Positions 37,211 through 48,760 of a DNA stretch of 64,000 nt are shown one piece after another. The stretch comes from Mixophyes australis. Lineage: Eukaryota; Chordata; Amphibia; Anura; Limnodynastidae. The stretch is taken from positions 396,674,117 to 396,738,116 of the forward strand of contig JAVHZZ010000001.1 of the NCBI GenBank assembly GCA_036250195.1. The letters are read 5' to 3'. The notes under the pieces were generated by a model. It saw only the letters and a list, made by a program, of their open reading frames with translations. It had not been told where the DNA came from and did not search any database. The first letter of the stretch is position 1. Every line of letters starts with the position of its first letter. A program made the position numbers and the translations under genes.

Positions 37211-37320
37211 CAGGGGCTGGCTGGCAGACTATAGCCGGGGGCAAGCACACAGCACTGGCTCATAAGTAGCAGCCCATCCTTAGAGGGCGGTTTTCGGTAC
37301 AATATATATTTCTCAATATA
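37211..37320 (+). mobile_element. hAT MITE fragment
   Basis: Starts CAGGGGCTGGCTGGCAGAC followed by AGCCGGGGGC, matching the left end of the hAT MITE at 57974-58245. The right end is not found. It abuts the MITE on its left. Confidence 0.55.
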
Positions 37321-37657
37321 AAAAAAGTAACAAAGAGCCTCTATTGGAAAATTAGAAGCCCGATACTAGCTGGTGGGGTCTGAGGTGTTTCATAAAAGTG
37401 AGACACACACTCCCGTGTGTTCGCAGTATCCGGAAGTAGAATGCGTTCTACCTTGGAACGCAGCAGCTTCCTCCCTATGGTAGTCTAGAGAGGAATTGCA
37501 ATATGTGTAATCAATATTACAACACTATGTTGGGGTAAGTAGTGTGTTATTTATGTTGTAAAAATGATTACCACTGATTATTTTTTTTATTTAAAATGGT
37601 TATTCTGTATTACAATCACATATGTTACATGCAGTATGTTTTTTTGAGTGATAAAGA

Positions 37658-37770
37658 CAGTGGCAGAACTACATCCATTGCAAAAGGTGCAGTCACTACG
37701 GGGTATGGGGGTGATGGGAACATGCTCTGCTCACTAAACTGAGACTGACCTTGATAGGGACTGGTCTGCA
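37658..37770 (+). mobile_element. hAT-like MITE relative
   Basis: Starts CAGTGGCAGAACTACATCCA, similar to the 9383-9538 family terminus. The right boundary and duplication are unclear. Confidence 0.45.
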
Positions 37771-38316
37771 AGGCCTAGTGCTTCCCCTTCTGGCACCAGC
37801 TGATAATGTCACTGCCAGACGCATTGCAGGAGCTGTAGCATCCACAGTTAAGATCTGTCAACTCCAAAAAAGGTACATCAGAAGAAGAAGAGAGACTGAA
37901 GAAAAAACAATTGGGCCTTCTCATAATCCTGTGTAGAGTCAAAAGGTGCTCAAGAGCTATATGTCTGTTATTTCAGAGTGTGAAATGGCTGATGATCTTA
38001 AAACCAGTGCTGACACTTGAGGATGAGAATGATGATCTTTTATTAAAATGTCTTTCTATCTGATGTTGTTTTGCCACTCTGCTTCATTTGCTTCCAATGC
38101 AATCTCATTTTACTAGTTGAAAATGTAGCTTTTAATAAACGCCATCCTATTTGGAGCTGCCCTAACACTCTGTTTTATTTGAATTCATTACCATCTCATT
38201 GCACCAGTAGGAAATGTATCTTTTAATAATTAAACTGCCTTACGTTTGCCCATCTATGGCAGTTTTTGTTTCCATTTGCGTCCATTGCCATCTCTCAGTA
38301 AGACATACAGAAGGAT
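37771..38316. other. Intergenic stretch
   Basis: Related sentences of sequence recur at 38030-38110 and 38140-38230 (TTTTAATAA and CATCTCATT words), perhaps a decayed duplication. No gene recognised. Confidence 0.4.
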
Positions 38317-38699
38317 GGGTACACACTACAGGTTTTTCCCCAATTATCAGGCTGATTACACGATAAACGACTGTTAGGTCCGATATCGCATTAGTGTGTG
38401 CAGTCCAACAATCATGTTTTATCGTTCCAAAGCACATCATACCATTTCATTTTACAAACTGACTAAAAATCTCTATAAGTGATGTGCCAATTCTGAAGGG
38501 TGCATGCAATCACGACCAGCAGTGTCAGCAGATCTACATAAAATTTACAGAGTAGATGGTTATGATTGATGAAGTGCACAGATCTGAAGTTAAATTGTGT
38601 AAAATCATGTAATTGTGTACCCATGAATCAGCATGCTGATCGGGACTGGTAAATCATTAACAATATCACATTGGGAGACATTTTCTGTAGTGTGTCTGT
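38317..38699. mobile_element. Inverted-repeat element, about 380 bp
   Basis: The left end GGGTACACACTACAGG and the reversed right end CAGACACACTACAG share the ACACACTACAG core. The interior has no coding capacity. Boundaries are approximate. Confidence 0.5.
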
Positions 38700-38727
38700 A
38701 GGACTATGGAAAGAGACCTGGTGCTTT

Positions 38728-38812
38728 CAGCACAGGGCTGGGTACACCTATATGGGAGTCCATATATTTTTTTTGCAGACCCAAGCTCCCGAGCGAATCC
38801 AGCCCTGTGCTC
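38728..38812. repeat. Inverted repeat, 13-bp arms
   Basis: AGCACAGGGCTGG near 38728 and CCAGCCCTGTGCT near 38799 are perfect complements about 60 bp apart. Confidence 0.7.
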
Positions 38813-38935
38813 ACCAGCCTGGGGCTGTTGAATTTAGCAAACCACAGCCTGTGCAGCACCCCTGGTCTCAGTGTATGAATAATTGTATGCAATCATTATT
38901 TAATACATTTCAAATACTGTGTGACACACAGCAAT

Positions 38936-39656
38936 AGTCAGGTTGAGCTATAGATATCATTGTCATTGGCAAATGATTCTGTCATTTAAACTACAGATGT
39001 AAATATTGCTATTCATATGCACCACGATTCATGTGCAGGAACAGACCTAGATTATTTTTTTTGTGGGGTAATTTAGTCCTCCCCCTCCTTCAATCGGATT
39101 GGTTGGCCCTACTGAAAAACAAGCAGGGGATGATATCCGGCTACTCTAACTGTGTTTAAAATATTATTGGAATGCTCAGACAGGATTCTCTGCCTACATC
39201 TTGGCCGTTATGCAAATGTATGTAGTGTGCTGCTAGAGAGGTGATTGCCCTGATAGCCCCCCTCTGGATCTACCACTGACATGATGGCTGCAGGATGTTC
39301 AGTCATAATTTCACCCACTAATGCTTTTCATCCACAGCTGTAACCTTCATTTTAACTATTACTCCCTATTATCTCACTAATATTGACAGTTAATATAAAG
39401 TGGTCATTACGCTCAACCGTTGTATTTAGTAAAGAGAAATATAATATATATATAATATACCAAACACTGTAATTTGGGGATCCAAGTTCCACTCATGTTT
39501 CACAAAAGGGTATGGGGGAACCACTAAGGATTAATGTGTCCCTACAGTGTTGTTGGCTTTGCCAAGAGTTATAATTTTTAAAAGTTCTGGTTATGACAGT
39601 AAAGCTGTAACAATTATGTAACGTGTACAACAATGCAGTAATGTAGGTATAAAATA
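38936..39656. other. Intergenic stretch
   Basis: No gene recognised. The sequence has mixed old-repeat appearance. Confidence 0.35.
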
Positions 39657-40546
39657 TGGAGTACTTGCCTTACTCTAAAACAGCGCTGGCCAGCCAGTGG
39701 TGCGGAGTCTAACGAACCCCCTGGTGTTCACCAAGAACCGCCGCAAGGCGGGATTGGCTTTGCTGCAGAGGATCGAAGATCGCGGTCCACTGGTCTGCCT
39801 CTAGAGGTAAGGATGTAGGAGGTAGCTCACGATTACACTGGAACTGGAAAGTAGTATTAACCACTCCATGGTCAGGATAGCCGAGGTCTGGTACACTGTA
39901 TACAGATAATACGTGGTACAACAAGCCTAGGTCTGGTACACTGGAGTGGAGATATATACGTAGTCAGCAAGCCAGGGTCTGGTACACTTGGAGTGGAGAT
40001 AATACGTGTTCAGCAAGCCTGGGTCTGGTACACTTGGAGCGGAGATAATACGTGGTCAGCAAGCCGGGGTCTGGTACACTTGGAGAGGAGATAATACGTG
40101 GTCAGCAAGCCGGGGTCTGGTACACTTGGAGCGGAGATAATACCTGGTCAGCAAGCCGGGGTCTGGTACACTTGGAGCGGAGATAATACCTGGTCAGCAA
40201 GCCTGGGTCTGGTACACTTGGAGCGGAGATAATACGTGGTCAGCAAGCCTGGGTCTGGTACACTTGGAACGGAGATAATACGTGGTCAGCAAGCCTGGGT
40301 CTGGTACACTTGGAGAAAGAAGCCTGGGAAGTCAGCAAAGCAGAACTGGTACACGGAGAATCCACACAGAAATTACCAATTCAGGGAACATAGGAAGTTG
40401 CTCAGACACTGCCCAGGCGTCAGAGCAGGCATTTAGTAGTTTGCAGGTTTGAATTCCTCACCCTGAGCTGTCATGTGACAGCGCCGCCGCGACCCGGAAG
40501 AGAGAGAGGATCGCGGCGCTGGAGCGAGGACAGGTGAGTTGTAACA
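39657..40546 (-). mobile_element. Gypsy-type LTR carrying a tandem array, minus orientation
   Basis: On the minus strand it starts TGTTACAACTCACCTG. Near its end it has GGCGGTTCTTGGTGAA and GTTAGACTCCGCACC, both shared with the solo LTR at 57264-57969, so the two are one family. Flanks AAATC (right) and AAATA (left) agree at 4 of 5, a plausible decayed duplication; the left edge is tentative. The middle is expanded by a 46-bp tandem repeat. Confidence 0.7.
39885..40316. repeat. 46-bp tandem array, about 9.5 copies
   Basis: GGTCTGGTACAC starts at 39885, 39930, 39976, 40022, 40068, 40114, 40160, 40206, 40252 and 40298, nine intervals of 45 or 46 bp. Units differ at only a few positions. The unit (minus strand: GTGTACCAGACCCAGGCTTG, then CTGACC) is an expanded version of a motif that occurs in dispersed single copies in the related LTR at 57.5-57.8 kb. 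Confidence 0.95.
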
Positions 40547-40608
40547 AAATCAAGATTATCATATGTCATAGTGTTTTATTTATATTTATACCTTTGTTAG
40601 TAATTCTG

Positions 40609-40735
40609 CAGATGTATCCCCAAAGAGGGGATGCTCAGAAGATCAGGGGCCATGGGAGTATGATCTGGAGTTGCCTGGCCCCCTCTATCTACTGTAGCCT
40701 CCATACCTCATAAAGTGGTGGTAGTTTTGCCTCTG
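40609..40735. mobile_element. Short hAT-like MITE
   Basis: The reversed right end CAGAGGCAAAACTACC resembles the 9383-9538 terminus, and the left end is CAGATGTATCC. The flanking octamers TAATTCTG (40601-40608) and CAATTTTG (40736-40743) agree at 6 of 8. Confidence 0.55.
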
Positions 40736-40815
40736 CAATTTTGGGTAATGCCATTCAAGTAACTGCTTACTGGGTTTTTAGGGCATAACACAGTCCTGGG
40801 CCAACAGAGAATATC

Positions 40816-41390
40816 CATCATCATCATCACCATCATTTACTTATATAGTGGCATCAAATTCCATAGCACTTGGTAACAAACACAGTAATAAAACAATACT
40901 GGGTAATACAGATAGAGAAGTAAGAAGTTCCTGCTTACATGTTTTCAATCTATGGGACAATGGGAGTTTGATACAAAAGGTTAAGTGCTAGATATTGCAT
41001 ATTGGTCCAGTCAGATGCCAAGGTAAAAAGTGCTTAGTGGATAATACGATCCAGTCACACAGCAATGTTGGTCAAAGGGTTGTTGTCTTGTGTGATCTGT
41101 GTGAAAGTGGGCAATAAGGCAAACTAGGAAGGTTAGAGGGGGGATGAGGAATTTTGTAATCTAGTCTGAAGAGGTGGGTTTTCAGAGAAAGCTTGAAGGT
41201 TTGAATACTAGAAGAAAGTCTTACTGAGCGACGGAGGGAATTCCACAAGTAGGTGGAGCCTGAAAAAAGTCCTGTAACTGGGAATGGGAGCAGGTAATGT
41301 GTGTGCATGAGAGACATAGAACTTGTGAAGAACAGAGGTATTGAGTATTTTGAGAAAAGTGAGGAGATGTATGTTGGGACATTATCCACA
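40816..41390 (-). pseudogene. L2-like LINE 3' end (ORF2 C-terminus and 3' UTR)
   Basis: The minus-strand frame 41072-41389 reads VPTYISSLFSKY, then FSGSTYLWNSLRRSVR and SIQTFKLSLKTHLF. This is the pattern APxYLSxLI...LWNSLPxxIR...SFKxxLKTHLF found at the C-terminus of L2/CR1-like ORF2 proteins. The 3' UTR follows and ends CACTATATAAGTAAATGATG with GAT repeats, almost the same end as the SINEs at 27-31 kb. The catalytic RT is absent, so this is a 5'-truncated copy. It probably belongs to the family that mobilised those SINEs. Confidence 0.8.
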
Positions 41391-41393
41391 TAA

Positions 41394-42508
41394 TGTCTGC
41401 CTATTTGAGATCTGCACTGAACATGTGATCAGATTGGGGCATGTAACCAGGCTGGCTTATACTAAACCGCCAAGTGCTGAGGTTGCTATGGAAACTCAGG
41501 TTGAAGCAGAGGTCAGCCATACCAGAGAGTCTGTAAGGAGAAGAGAGACAGAGAGAGGCAGGAAGGAGAAAGCTGACAGGAATAGGTTTTGGGAGTGTAA
41601 GGAGTGTCACAACAACAAGAGAAGGAGTGAGGTGTGTGTAAAAAGCAGAGTCTGACAAAATGATCAAGTGTATAGAGGAAGAGAGGGATACCCAAGCTAT
41701 TCAAAGAGAAGCTGGGTGTAGATTTGCACAGAGAGGACTTGTAGCTGGATCACTGCAGAAAATCCACTATCAAGTCGCCTAAACTGTCTGAGAGAGATTA
41801 TACAGAAAAGTGAGCCTATGTGCGGAGTGGGAGACTCCTGCTATTAGCGAATTGAGTGTGAGTAGGAAGTGACAGCTAGCATGATCAGTGTTGCAGTTAG
41901 TCCACGACCCAACAGTGGATAAGACCCTAATTTTCAAAGGAGAGAGATAAGTAAAAAAAAACACAGAAAACACTGTGACACTATTAATGCTGCACATATA
42001 TCAGTGACTGTGTTACCTGTCAGAGACATAATGAAAGTTACCAACGTTTCAACAAGTGCACCAACGTTAATTAGTTAACCTCACAAACTATTTAATATTG
42101 GCAGAATTCTAATTATTGTTGATTTATATAGTCACAGTGTGTGGGGGTGCATTGTGGGAGTTTAGAGCACCAGTGAACATATGTATGTTGTTTAGTTATT
42201 ACTGCACTGTTGCCTTTGATTAATATCTTACCCGCTGTCCCATTTATCCTGTTCATAATTTCCCCATATTAAATCTGCCTCTCTCATTTATTTTCCCCCA
42301 AATAAACACCCAGTTGATTGTTTGCAACCACAGTGTGCGGTACATTATTATTTAGAGGGTTAGTGTGGTCGGGTACAAGGGGCTTCCTGAGTTAACCCCT
42401 GGTGGATTCAGTCACAGTCCCACTGTGCAAAGGACTCGGGTGGAGGCACTGATGAAAGACAAAACATTTCACCACCCCTTTTGGTGTGCTAGGGTAAGGG
42501 GTGCTACA
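41394..42508 (+). mobile_element. LTR-like sequence with possible PBS downstream
   Basis: The block begins after the LINE end, at a TG near 41394. It contains AATAAA (about 42300) and ends GGTGCTACA at 42508, just before a candidate primer binding site. No second LTR copy is in the window and the left edge is a guess. Confidence 0.4.
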
Positions 42509-42509
42509 T

Positions 42510-42527
42510 TGGAGGCACTTCTGAGAT
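42510..42527 (+). promoter_or_regulatory. Candidate tRNA-Thr-type primer binding site
   Basis: TGGAGGCACTTCTGAGAT follows the CA of the putative LTR by one base. It resembles the PBS complementary to vertebrate tRNA-Thr 3' ends (TGGAGGC...GAGAT). The match is imperfect. Confidence 0.35.
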
Positions 42528-42652
42528 CACGAGTGTCAGACTCACAGCCACATAGCAACAGCCGCCATGTGGGAGTTAACGGGGAAGAAGTGTTCACAGG
42601 GTGTTAGGCCTGAGGGACAGCCCCAGAGCACAGTCTGTGTTGGTATGGAAAT

Positions 42653-43045
42653 GTGAGAGATGTTTCGGTTGAAGACATACTCCAAGCACTGCAGCAGGTG
42701 CCTGAGGTGTGGAGGCCAAAGTTTATTTACATTCTTGCAGCAGATGGAGATGGCATGGACTGTGTCTTGGTGGAAGCTGCCACTGCACTTACCAGAGAGC
42801 TGTTGCCCCAGAAACTGAGAGCACAGGAAGACAGTGATGCTCTGTGGCTCTGTGAAGCCGGTCAGTGGAGCCAGCCGCGATCGTGTCACACTCTGTCTAA
42901 TTTTGCAGTTAACTTAGATTATTGTAATGTGCCTTGTTTAGGGTCTAATACCAGTACATTACTGTCTAACAACAGGGTGGTGACTGGAAGAATTAGTCTT
43001 TTTAGTCCCTCAATACCGCTAGTCAGATTATTACTACCAGCATGA
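42653..43045 (+). CDS. Open frame after the candidate PBS, possibly a gag leader
   Basis: A 130-residue frame opening with a GTG codon. Its first 75 residues (VEDILQALQQVPEVW, RELLPQKLRAQED) are charged and look helix-forming; the rest is S/N/L-rich. The position just inside an LTR suggests the start of gag, but I do not recognise a gag family or a nucleocapsid zinc knuckle. It may be a chance frame in retroelement leader DNA. Confidence 0.25.
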   Translation: MRDVSVEDILQALQQVPEVWRPKFIYILAADGDGMDCVLVEAATALTRELLPQKLRAQEDSDALWLCEAGQWSQPRSCHTLSNFAVNLDYCNVPCLGSNTSTLLSNNRVVTGRISLFSPSIPLVRLLLPA

Positions 43046-44752
43046 CTATGGGTAGAGCTGACCTAACTCTAAATACAGCAGATATGTTTTAGAGGAGAAT
43101 CCTCTGTGGCTACGATAATATTAACCCCTCTCTTTCACACATTGTATGAGAGGGTGTTATCTATCTATATATATACAATTTGAGTCACTAATCCAAATCG
43201 TTGGGACTACACATATAGATCCCAAATTTCCAAGAATCTATACTAATCAGGCTACCAATCCTGACTTTTGGAACTATATATATACAGACTTGAGCTCCCT
43301 TGAATATCTGTGTCAGACTATAACACCTTAGTGGTTTTGAAAATTATAACCCTTATAAGCGCATCTCTATAAGAACTACTGTTATTTATTCCAGAGTGGA
43401 CACATTTGCTGGCTATATGTGAGACACAATGTATCAATGAACATAGGGAATGAAGTTAAATCTCAATAAATTGTGTTATTTTGAATCCAATTGATACAGT
43501 GTCCATATTTATGGGTATTTTCCCCAGTCAATTATAAGTGTCACAATTTTGTGACCACCGGCTTCCCGGAAGGGTATTTTTAACCATCTTTATCACTTAT
43601 CTTTATTTTTCATCACCTCTCTATTTTAATATTCGCCGACCTTGATGATATCTGGTCTATTTGATTTTATAGATGATCTTCAATAAAATTTGTTTTTAAA
43701 TTTTCCAATAGACTGGAGTGCCTCAGTCAACAACCTCTCCTAGGTGATCTTTTTAACCATTTTTTGTCTTGATATTATTTTTGGTTGAGAGAGCACCCCC
43801 TCATTTTGAATTACCTATATAATTATAAATAACTCTCAGGTACAAATGATAAGGAAGTCTTAACCCTAGAGCGAGATGGATTCATTTTCTTCTACTGCTC
43901 ATCATTTGGCCTCAGAGACCCACACCCATCATTGACATGCCTTAGGGGATGAGCATACAGGCCATCAATTTAGACAGCTGACCACCCCCCTCCTCAGACC
44001 AGGGGGAGAGAGATGATGCGGTCATCCCAGTGTTTTTGCTGACTGGCAGGGCAAACTGCTTGCAACCACTATAGGATAACTAGCAGAACAGGTCAGCCGC
44101 GAGCATCATGATGGGGGAGTAAGGTTGCGGCCTTTCTCTGGAACCATGCCAGTACCCACAGGAAAAGAGGCCTGTGATTCTTGGAGGGAAACTGCCCATC
44201 ACTACATGGGAGAGTGGAGTTATTTGGAGTCTGTGAAACGGCAGAGAATAGCTGAGAGCCTATGTGGGCCCGCAGTGGATTTCGTGCAGGCATAGAAGAG
44301 GAATGACCTCCATGTGACTGCCCAAGATTATATAGATGCACTTGATGAAGTGTTATCGCTGTTCCCAAAGCGCAAAATATGAGAAATGTATAAATGCACC
44401 TTTATAGAATGTCGTTATACAAACAGTGATACAGTAATGATGAAAATGAATAAATTAATACTAAAAGACAAAAAACAAGTATCAAAAACCCAAAAATTGC
44501 ATCCATAGAAACAACTCCAAAATGACTATATTAAAACTATTTGATAGATTCCTAGATGATCCCCTAGAAAAGTTTCTCATATATCCATTAAAGCATTCCA
44601 ACTGGAATAGCGGAGTGAACACATGATATCTTGAATGGAAACATAAGCCCACTTGGGCTTTCCAACTTTGGTGGTGTAGTAAGGATATCCTGGATAGGGC
44701 AGAACAGGTGCATGTGTTCCACTAACAGGTGACACCTCAATTTGATCAAGAT
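43046..44752. other. Intergenic stretch, possibly retroelement-derived
   Basis: 43140-43800 has several AATAAA-like signals and LTR-like composition, but no firm ends. The minus-strand frame 44093-44368 is not recognised. Confidence 0.4.
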
Positions 44753-44940
44753 CTGGGGCCTGATTAATTAAGGATCTTAACTTGAGAAACTTCTTATTTC
44801 AGTCTCCTGGATAAAACCATGTTACAATGCAAGGGGTGCAAATTAGTATTCTGTTATTCTGTATTCTGTTTTGCACATAAGTTAAATACTGACTGTTTTT
44901 TCATGTAGCACACAAATATCAACTTTAAATTTCACATTGT
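44753..44940. mobile_element. Half of a palindromic MITE
   Basis: GGGGCCTGATTAATTAAGG, ACCATGTTACAATGCAAGGG and TTTCATGTAGCACACAAAT are shared with the copy at 53029-53344. The right half is missing. Confidence 0.7.
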
Positions 44941-46069
44941 TGCCTCAAAGTTCTGAGGTCATGTTCAATGTAAAGCACTGTGTAAAATATGCATGATTCA
45001 TAAACAAAGGATAATAAATAAGAAACCTTGTTCAACATTGCAAATAACATGGTCTCTAAATCACTTTACATAACAAACAAATGTTACATTCAGAACTGTA
45101 ATAAGCTCCACTGATAATTAAGCTGTCTGTAAGTTGGTTTGATTTTCTGACTCTTTATCAAAGGTCAGCCATCTAAATGGCTTTTCCAGAAGTGAGAGCT
45201 CCTGTGAAGATGCAGATTTGCATATTATCAAGGAAGTCTTCTCAGTAATATGTCCTCCTTAAATTAATAATCACTTCATAATTGCCTATAGATGTTATCC
45301 TTTTATTAAATAGGACCAACATAAACCACAGTGCTTTAGACTAAAGAATGTCAACTGAACATTCTATGATAGCAATACAGAAAATACATTGAAACCGAAG
45401 TGAGAGCTCAGTGATTACTATTTATGGGAGGTGTGGGGAGATGTCGGGAATGAAATTTAAGACATTATTCAATTACAGAACCTGAGAAGAGGTGCCCAAC
45501 ACACTCTTATGTCCTATTATTCATCTAAGCTCTCATTTATAAAACAATGATTATTTTTCTACTATGTAAGAGAAGATACGTTTTTGTTTGCAGGCTTTAC
45601 TGAGTAATGTAACTTTTATTCAGAATGCTACCTTCATTACTTAGTTTGAATACTATTTAATTTAGACACATGTGCAATTTTCTCAAGCTTTCATTTAATT
45701 ACAGAAGAGTTCATTGCCCTTTTTGTAAAATGTTTATGCAAATGGCGAAATGAGAGAAAACTGTTGTACATAAAGGAAAATCTCCAGTGCAGCAATATTA
45801 TTTTAATAGATAATTAAATAGGGCTGCAGACAGTAAAGCCTAAAGTAGTAATGAACGTGAAAAAAATCCTTTCAATGAAATAGGAATATTTCTAGCAATT
45901 TTTCAGAATTAATCTCACACAGTATAAAGTGCTGTACTTTTCATGTTTGAAGGTTTTTTTTGCGGGAGGAGAATAAAAGACTGCATCAGAGCTGTTAAGT
46001 AAATGTAATCACGAATTAAATTAAATGGATTAATCACCTTATAAATTATACATACAAATAAAAGTCTTA
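44941..46069. other. Repeat-poor stretch, possible conserved non-coding DNA
   Basis: Unique-looking A/T-rich sequence. 45680-45860 contains ATGCAAAT-like and TTTAATAGATAATTAAAT words resembling POU and homeodomain sites. No gene seen. Confidence 0.3.
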
Positions 46070-47745
46070 TGTGGTGGTCGTGTACTGATGGGAAATCCTT
46101 CCCTTACCTTGTCTCCCAGATACGAGTCAGGTTCTTTTCTCTTTTGGATATCCGGTGGTCAGGAGATAAATACTTCAATGAAAGGGACAAAGATTGGTCA
46201 AACAACTTGATTTTATTGAGAATGCGGTAAGGATAGTTTTGGTAAGCCACCGCGCCACTGACCCCTTCAGCTCAATAGTAATGACAAAATAATGCGTCTG
46301 ATCAGCATAGAGCACAATAGCATTTAACATATAACATATACCTGGTGAGTATAAGGCAGAATAACTATAACATCTTCAATACACATTGTCTAATAAGGCA
46401 CACTGGTAATCACAGTTACTACTTTCACGTTAACAATATCTGACTGGTGATAATGCAATAACCATCAATAATAACCCATCAAGACTCTTACGGTCACTTC
46501 CGCATCCACTAGAGGGCTACTTCTTATTCAGGTGTTTGGGGTATCGTGCTATTCCCTATGGGTCAGGTGCCCCACTTTTAGCATCTACTGCTGAGTTAAC
46601 TTGAATTGCAGCGGTACCACAAACACTGAATGTCACACCTTCAATATTAATAAATCAATTCTTAGGTAAATCACATAACATTAACATCATCTAAAACATT
46701 TGGTGCACCAATATTATCCCCGGTAATGTTACCATATTTTCCACTCAGTCCTGGGCTGACCTGTACACAGGAATTTGGGTAGTGTTCCAATGTCCTGCAG
46801 AGGTTTCCATCAAGGGTTAAGTATTATAGTAGAAAGCAGAGCTGTTGCTCATTTCAGCCACAAGATGGCGCTGTTCTCTCAACAGTCAATGAATCTCTAT
46901 CAGCACATGTACTCTGCAGCAGGGTATAATGTCCAGATATCAGCACACACACACACAGGATATAGCTGAAACGACTGTCTTAACTGTTCCCTGCAGCCTG
47001 TGTATAGGTATGATCTGGGGAAAAGCTCTCACAATACTTCCTTGCACAAGAATGCAATGTCAGTTTTGGATAGATTCTCTCATCACTCTTCCCTCTGACA
47101 CTGGGGTGTGTGCAATACACTGCAGGCTGAGGTTTTACCTTGAAAAGAGTTCTGTAGTTAGTGAATACTGTCTTTGGCGCCCCGCTGCGTGTCCCCAGCT
47201 GTTCTCTGTCCGCTTTGCTGGCAATGTCACAGTTCTGGCAGCAGCTTATCTTCTCTCTGCTCGGCTGCACATCCTCCCCCTTGTTCCTTCTACCATGCTC
47301 TCTCTCTCTCTTCCTTCCTGCACAACCTCTTCCTGTTACTCCCCCAGCCAATCAGGGCCTTCATCCTCCTCCTGTCAATCACTCCTGGGCACAAGTTTTC
47401 AGGAGCACAATTAACCCCATTGTAGCCCTGCATTTTAAAAGCGTTTATGCACTCCTCTGTGCTGTTCAACAGAGCATTGGGGTTCCACATTTATCTATGG
47501 AGGAGTGTTTTTCCTGTGCACATCACACATCCTGTGAGCAAACCTTTCCTTCCTGTCAATCTGCAAGAAATCTTACTATGCCTAAAATAGCATGCAGTGA
47601 GGCAGAAAACAAGGGCACTATATGTACAATGAGAAACATTCTCTACCCCATCATGGTATGTTGCATGTAATTGTTGCAAAATACATTGGAGGAAACTTGA
47701 GTTTCATACTTAATGGTCCTTTACTATAATGGAATACATTTTACA
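46070..47745 (-). mobile_element. Large LTR-like block, minus orientation
   Basis: On the minus strand the block ends CACGACCACCACA at 46070 after an AATAAA signal (46212-46217), a typical LTR 3' end. The putative start (right edge) is set by CTTA on both sides (46066-46069 and 47746-47749), which could be coincidence. The overlapping open frames at 46929-47670 on both strands have no recognised domain and are probably fortuitous. Confidence 0.4.
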
Positions 47746-48059
47746 CTTAATAGATAGTGCTTATTAGCTTCAGTAATTTATAATAGGTTACAGCTTATTC
47801 ACTGAGCTATCCTGCATTGCGTTCAGTTACTCCAACATAACCACCTTCACCCGATTCATAATGCTCTGCTACCGAAATTTCCAGTTCATTTATTATTGCT
47901 GTTACTTCTGAATTAATTGATGAATCTTCTTATTAAACTGAGCAAAAGGTAAAGAAAGGAGATAGGGAGAGGAAATTAATCTGTAGTTGTTCTCATGAAT
48001 ATATACAAATTAGCATACAGAATAAGTAAGGCAAAATAGAATAGTGTGTAACTGTTAGG

Positions 48060-48706
48060 ACAATACAATTTGAGATGATGAACCCTTAAAAGCACTTCAC
48101 GAGATCCTCACTTATAACAGCCCCGTTTCTTGTAGAGCATGATATGCTCGTGAATACTCGGTTGCCTCCAGGACTTGTAGTAGTAAAGATTTATTTATTT
48201 ATTCATTGAGTATTGCCGGGTTAAGATGTGCAGAACACAGTTGGAGGCAATAGTAAAACGAGGACAGATACCTGATGGAATCTATTAGAGATGAGAGCAA
48301 AGTTCAATAAACTATCTGGGGTCAGGGGCATAGGAGAGAAGCAAGGTCTAATTCACAGTCTGGGTAACAACAGAGAAGGATACACTAGCCACAGGTTCAG
48401 CGCACTGGATCAGAACAAACTATCACCAGCACAGGTGAGGCAGCCTAATAAAGCCTAGGGAGCCAATTTGGTGAAGTCTGGAAGACAAATTACCTGATCA
48501 TATGATCCACCTAAGAAATGTGCCTCTTAACCAAAAATCAGCAACATCTGGGAATAGACTCTAGCCTGTTGTTTAAGAGATCATCTGCTTCAGCGACACT
48601 GTCTGCAATCACTTAGAAACCAGTACTTTAAGCAAGTAGAAAGGTGGTGTCTGACAGAAAGACCCCAGCCATCGTTGCTGCTCAATGCCCATGAATGTGA
48701 CACACT
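48060..48706 (-). mobile_element. Gypsy-type LTR-like sequence
   Basis: On the minus strand it begins TGTGTCACATTCATG, passes a TTTATTAGG promoter-like stretch, and holds tandem AATAAATAAATAAA signals near 48190. The composition resembles the other gypsy LTRs here. Ends are not confirmed. Confidence 0.4.
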
Positions 48707-48760
48707 TGTTGCTGATAATAACAGTCCCCAACTGGAATTAAAAACCAAAATATTTCTATG

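Noticed and set aside
39860..40320. CRISPR-like regular spacing of a repeated motif
   Set aside because: Whole 46-bp units are nearly identical with no variable spacers, and the context is an LTR in vertebrate DNA. It is a minisatellite.
46929..47670. Overlapping open frames of 120-170 residues on both strands
   Set aside because: No domain, start context or splice structure. The region looks like an LTR U3, and antiparallel frames of similar length point to composition rather than coding.
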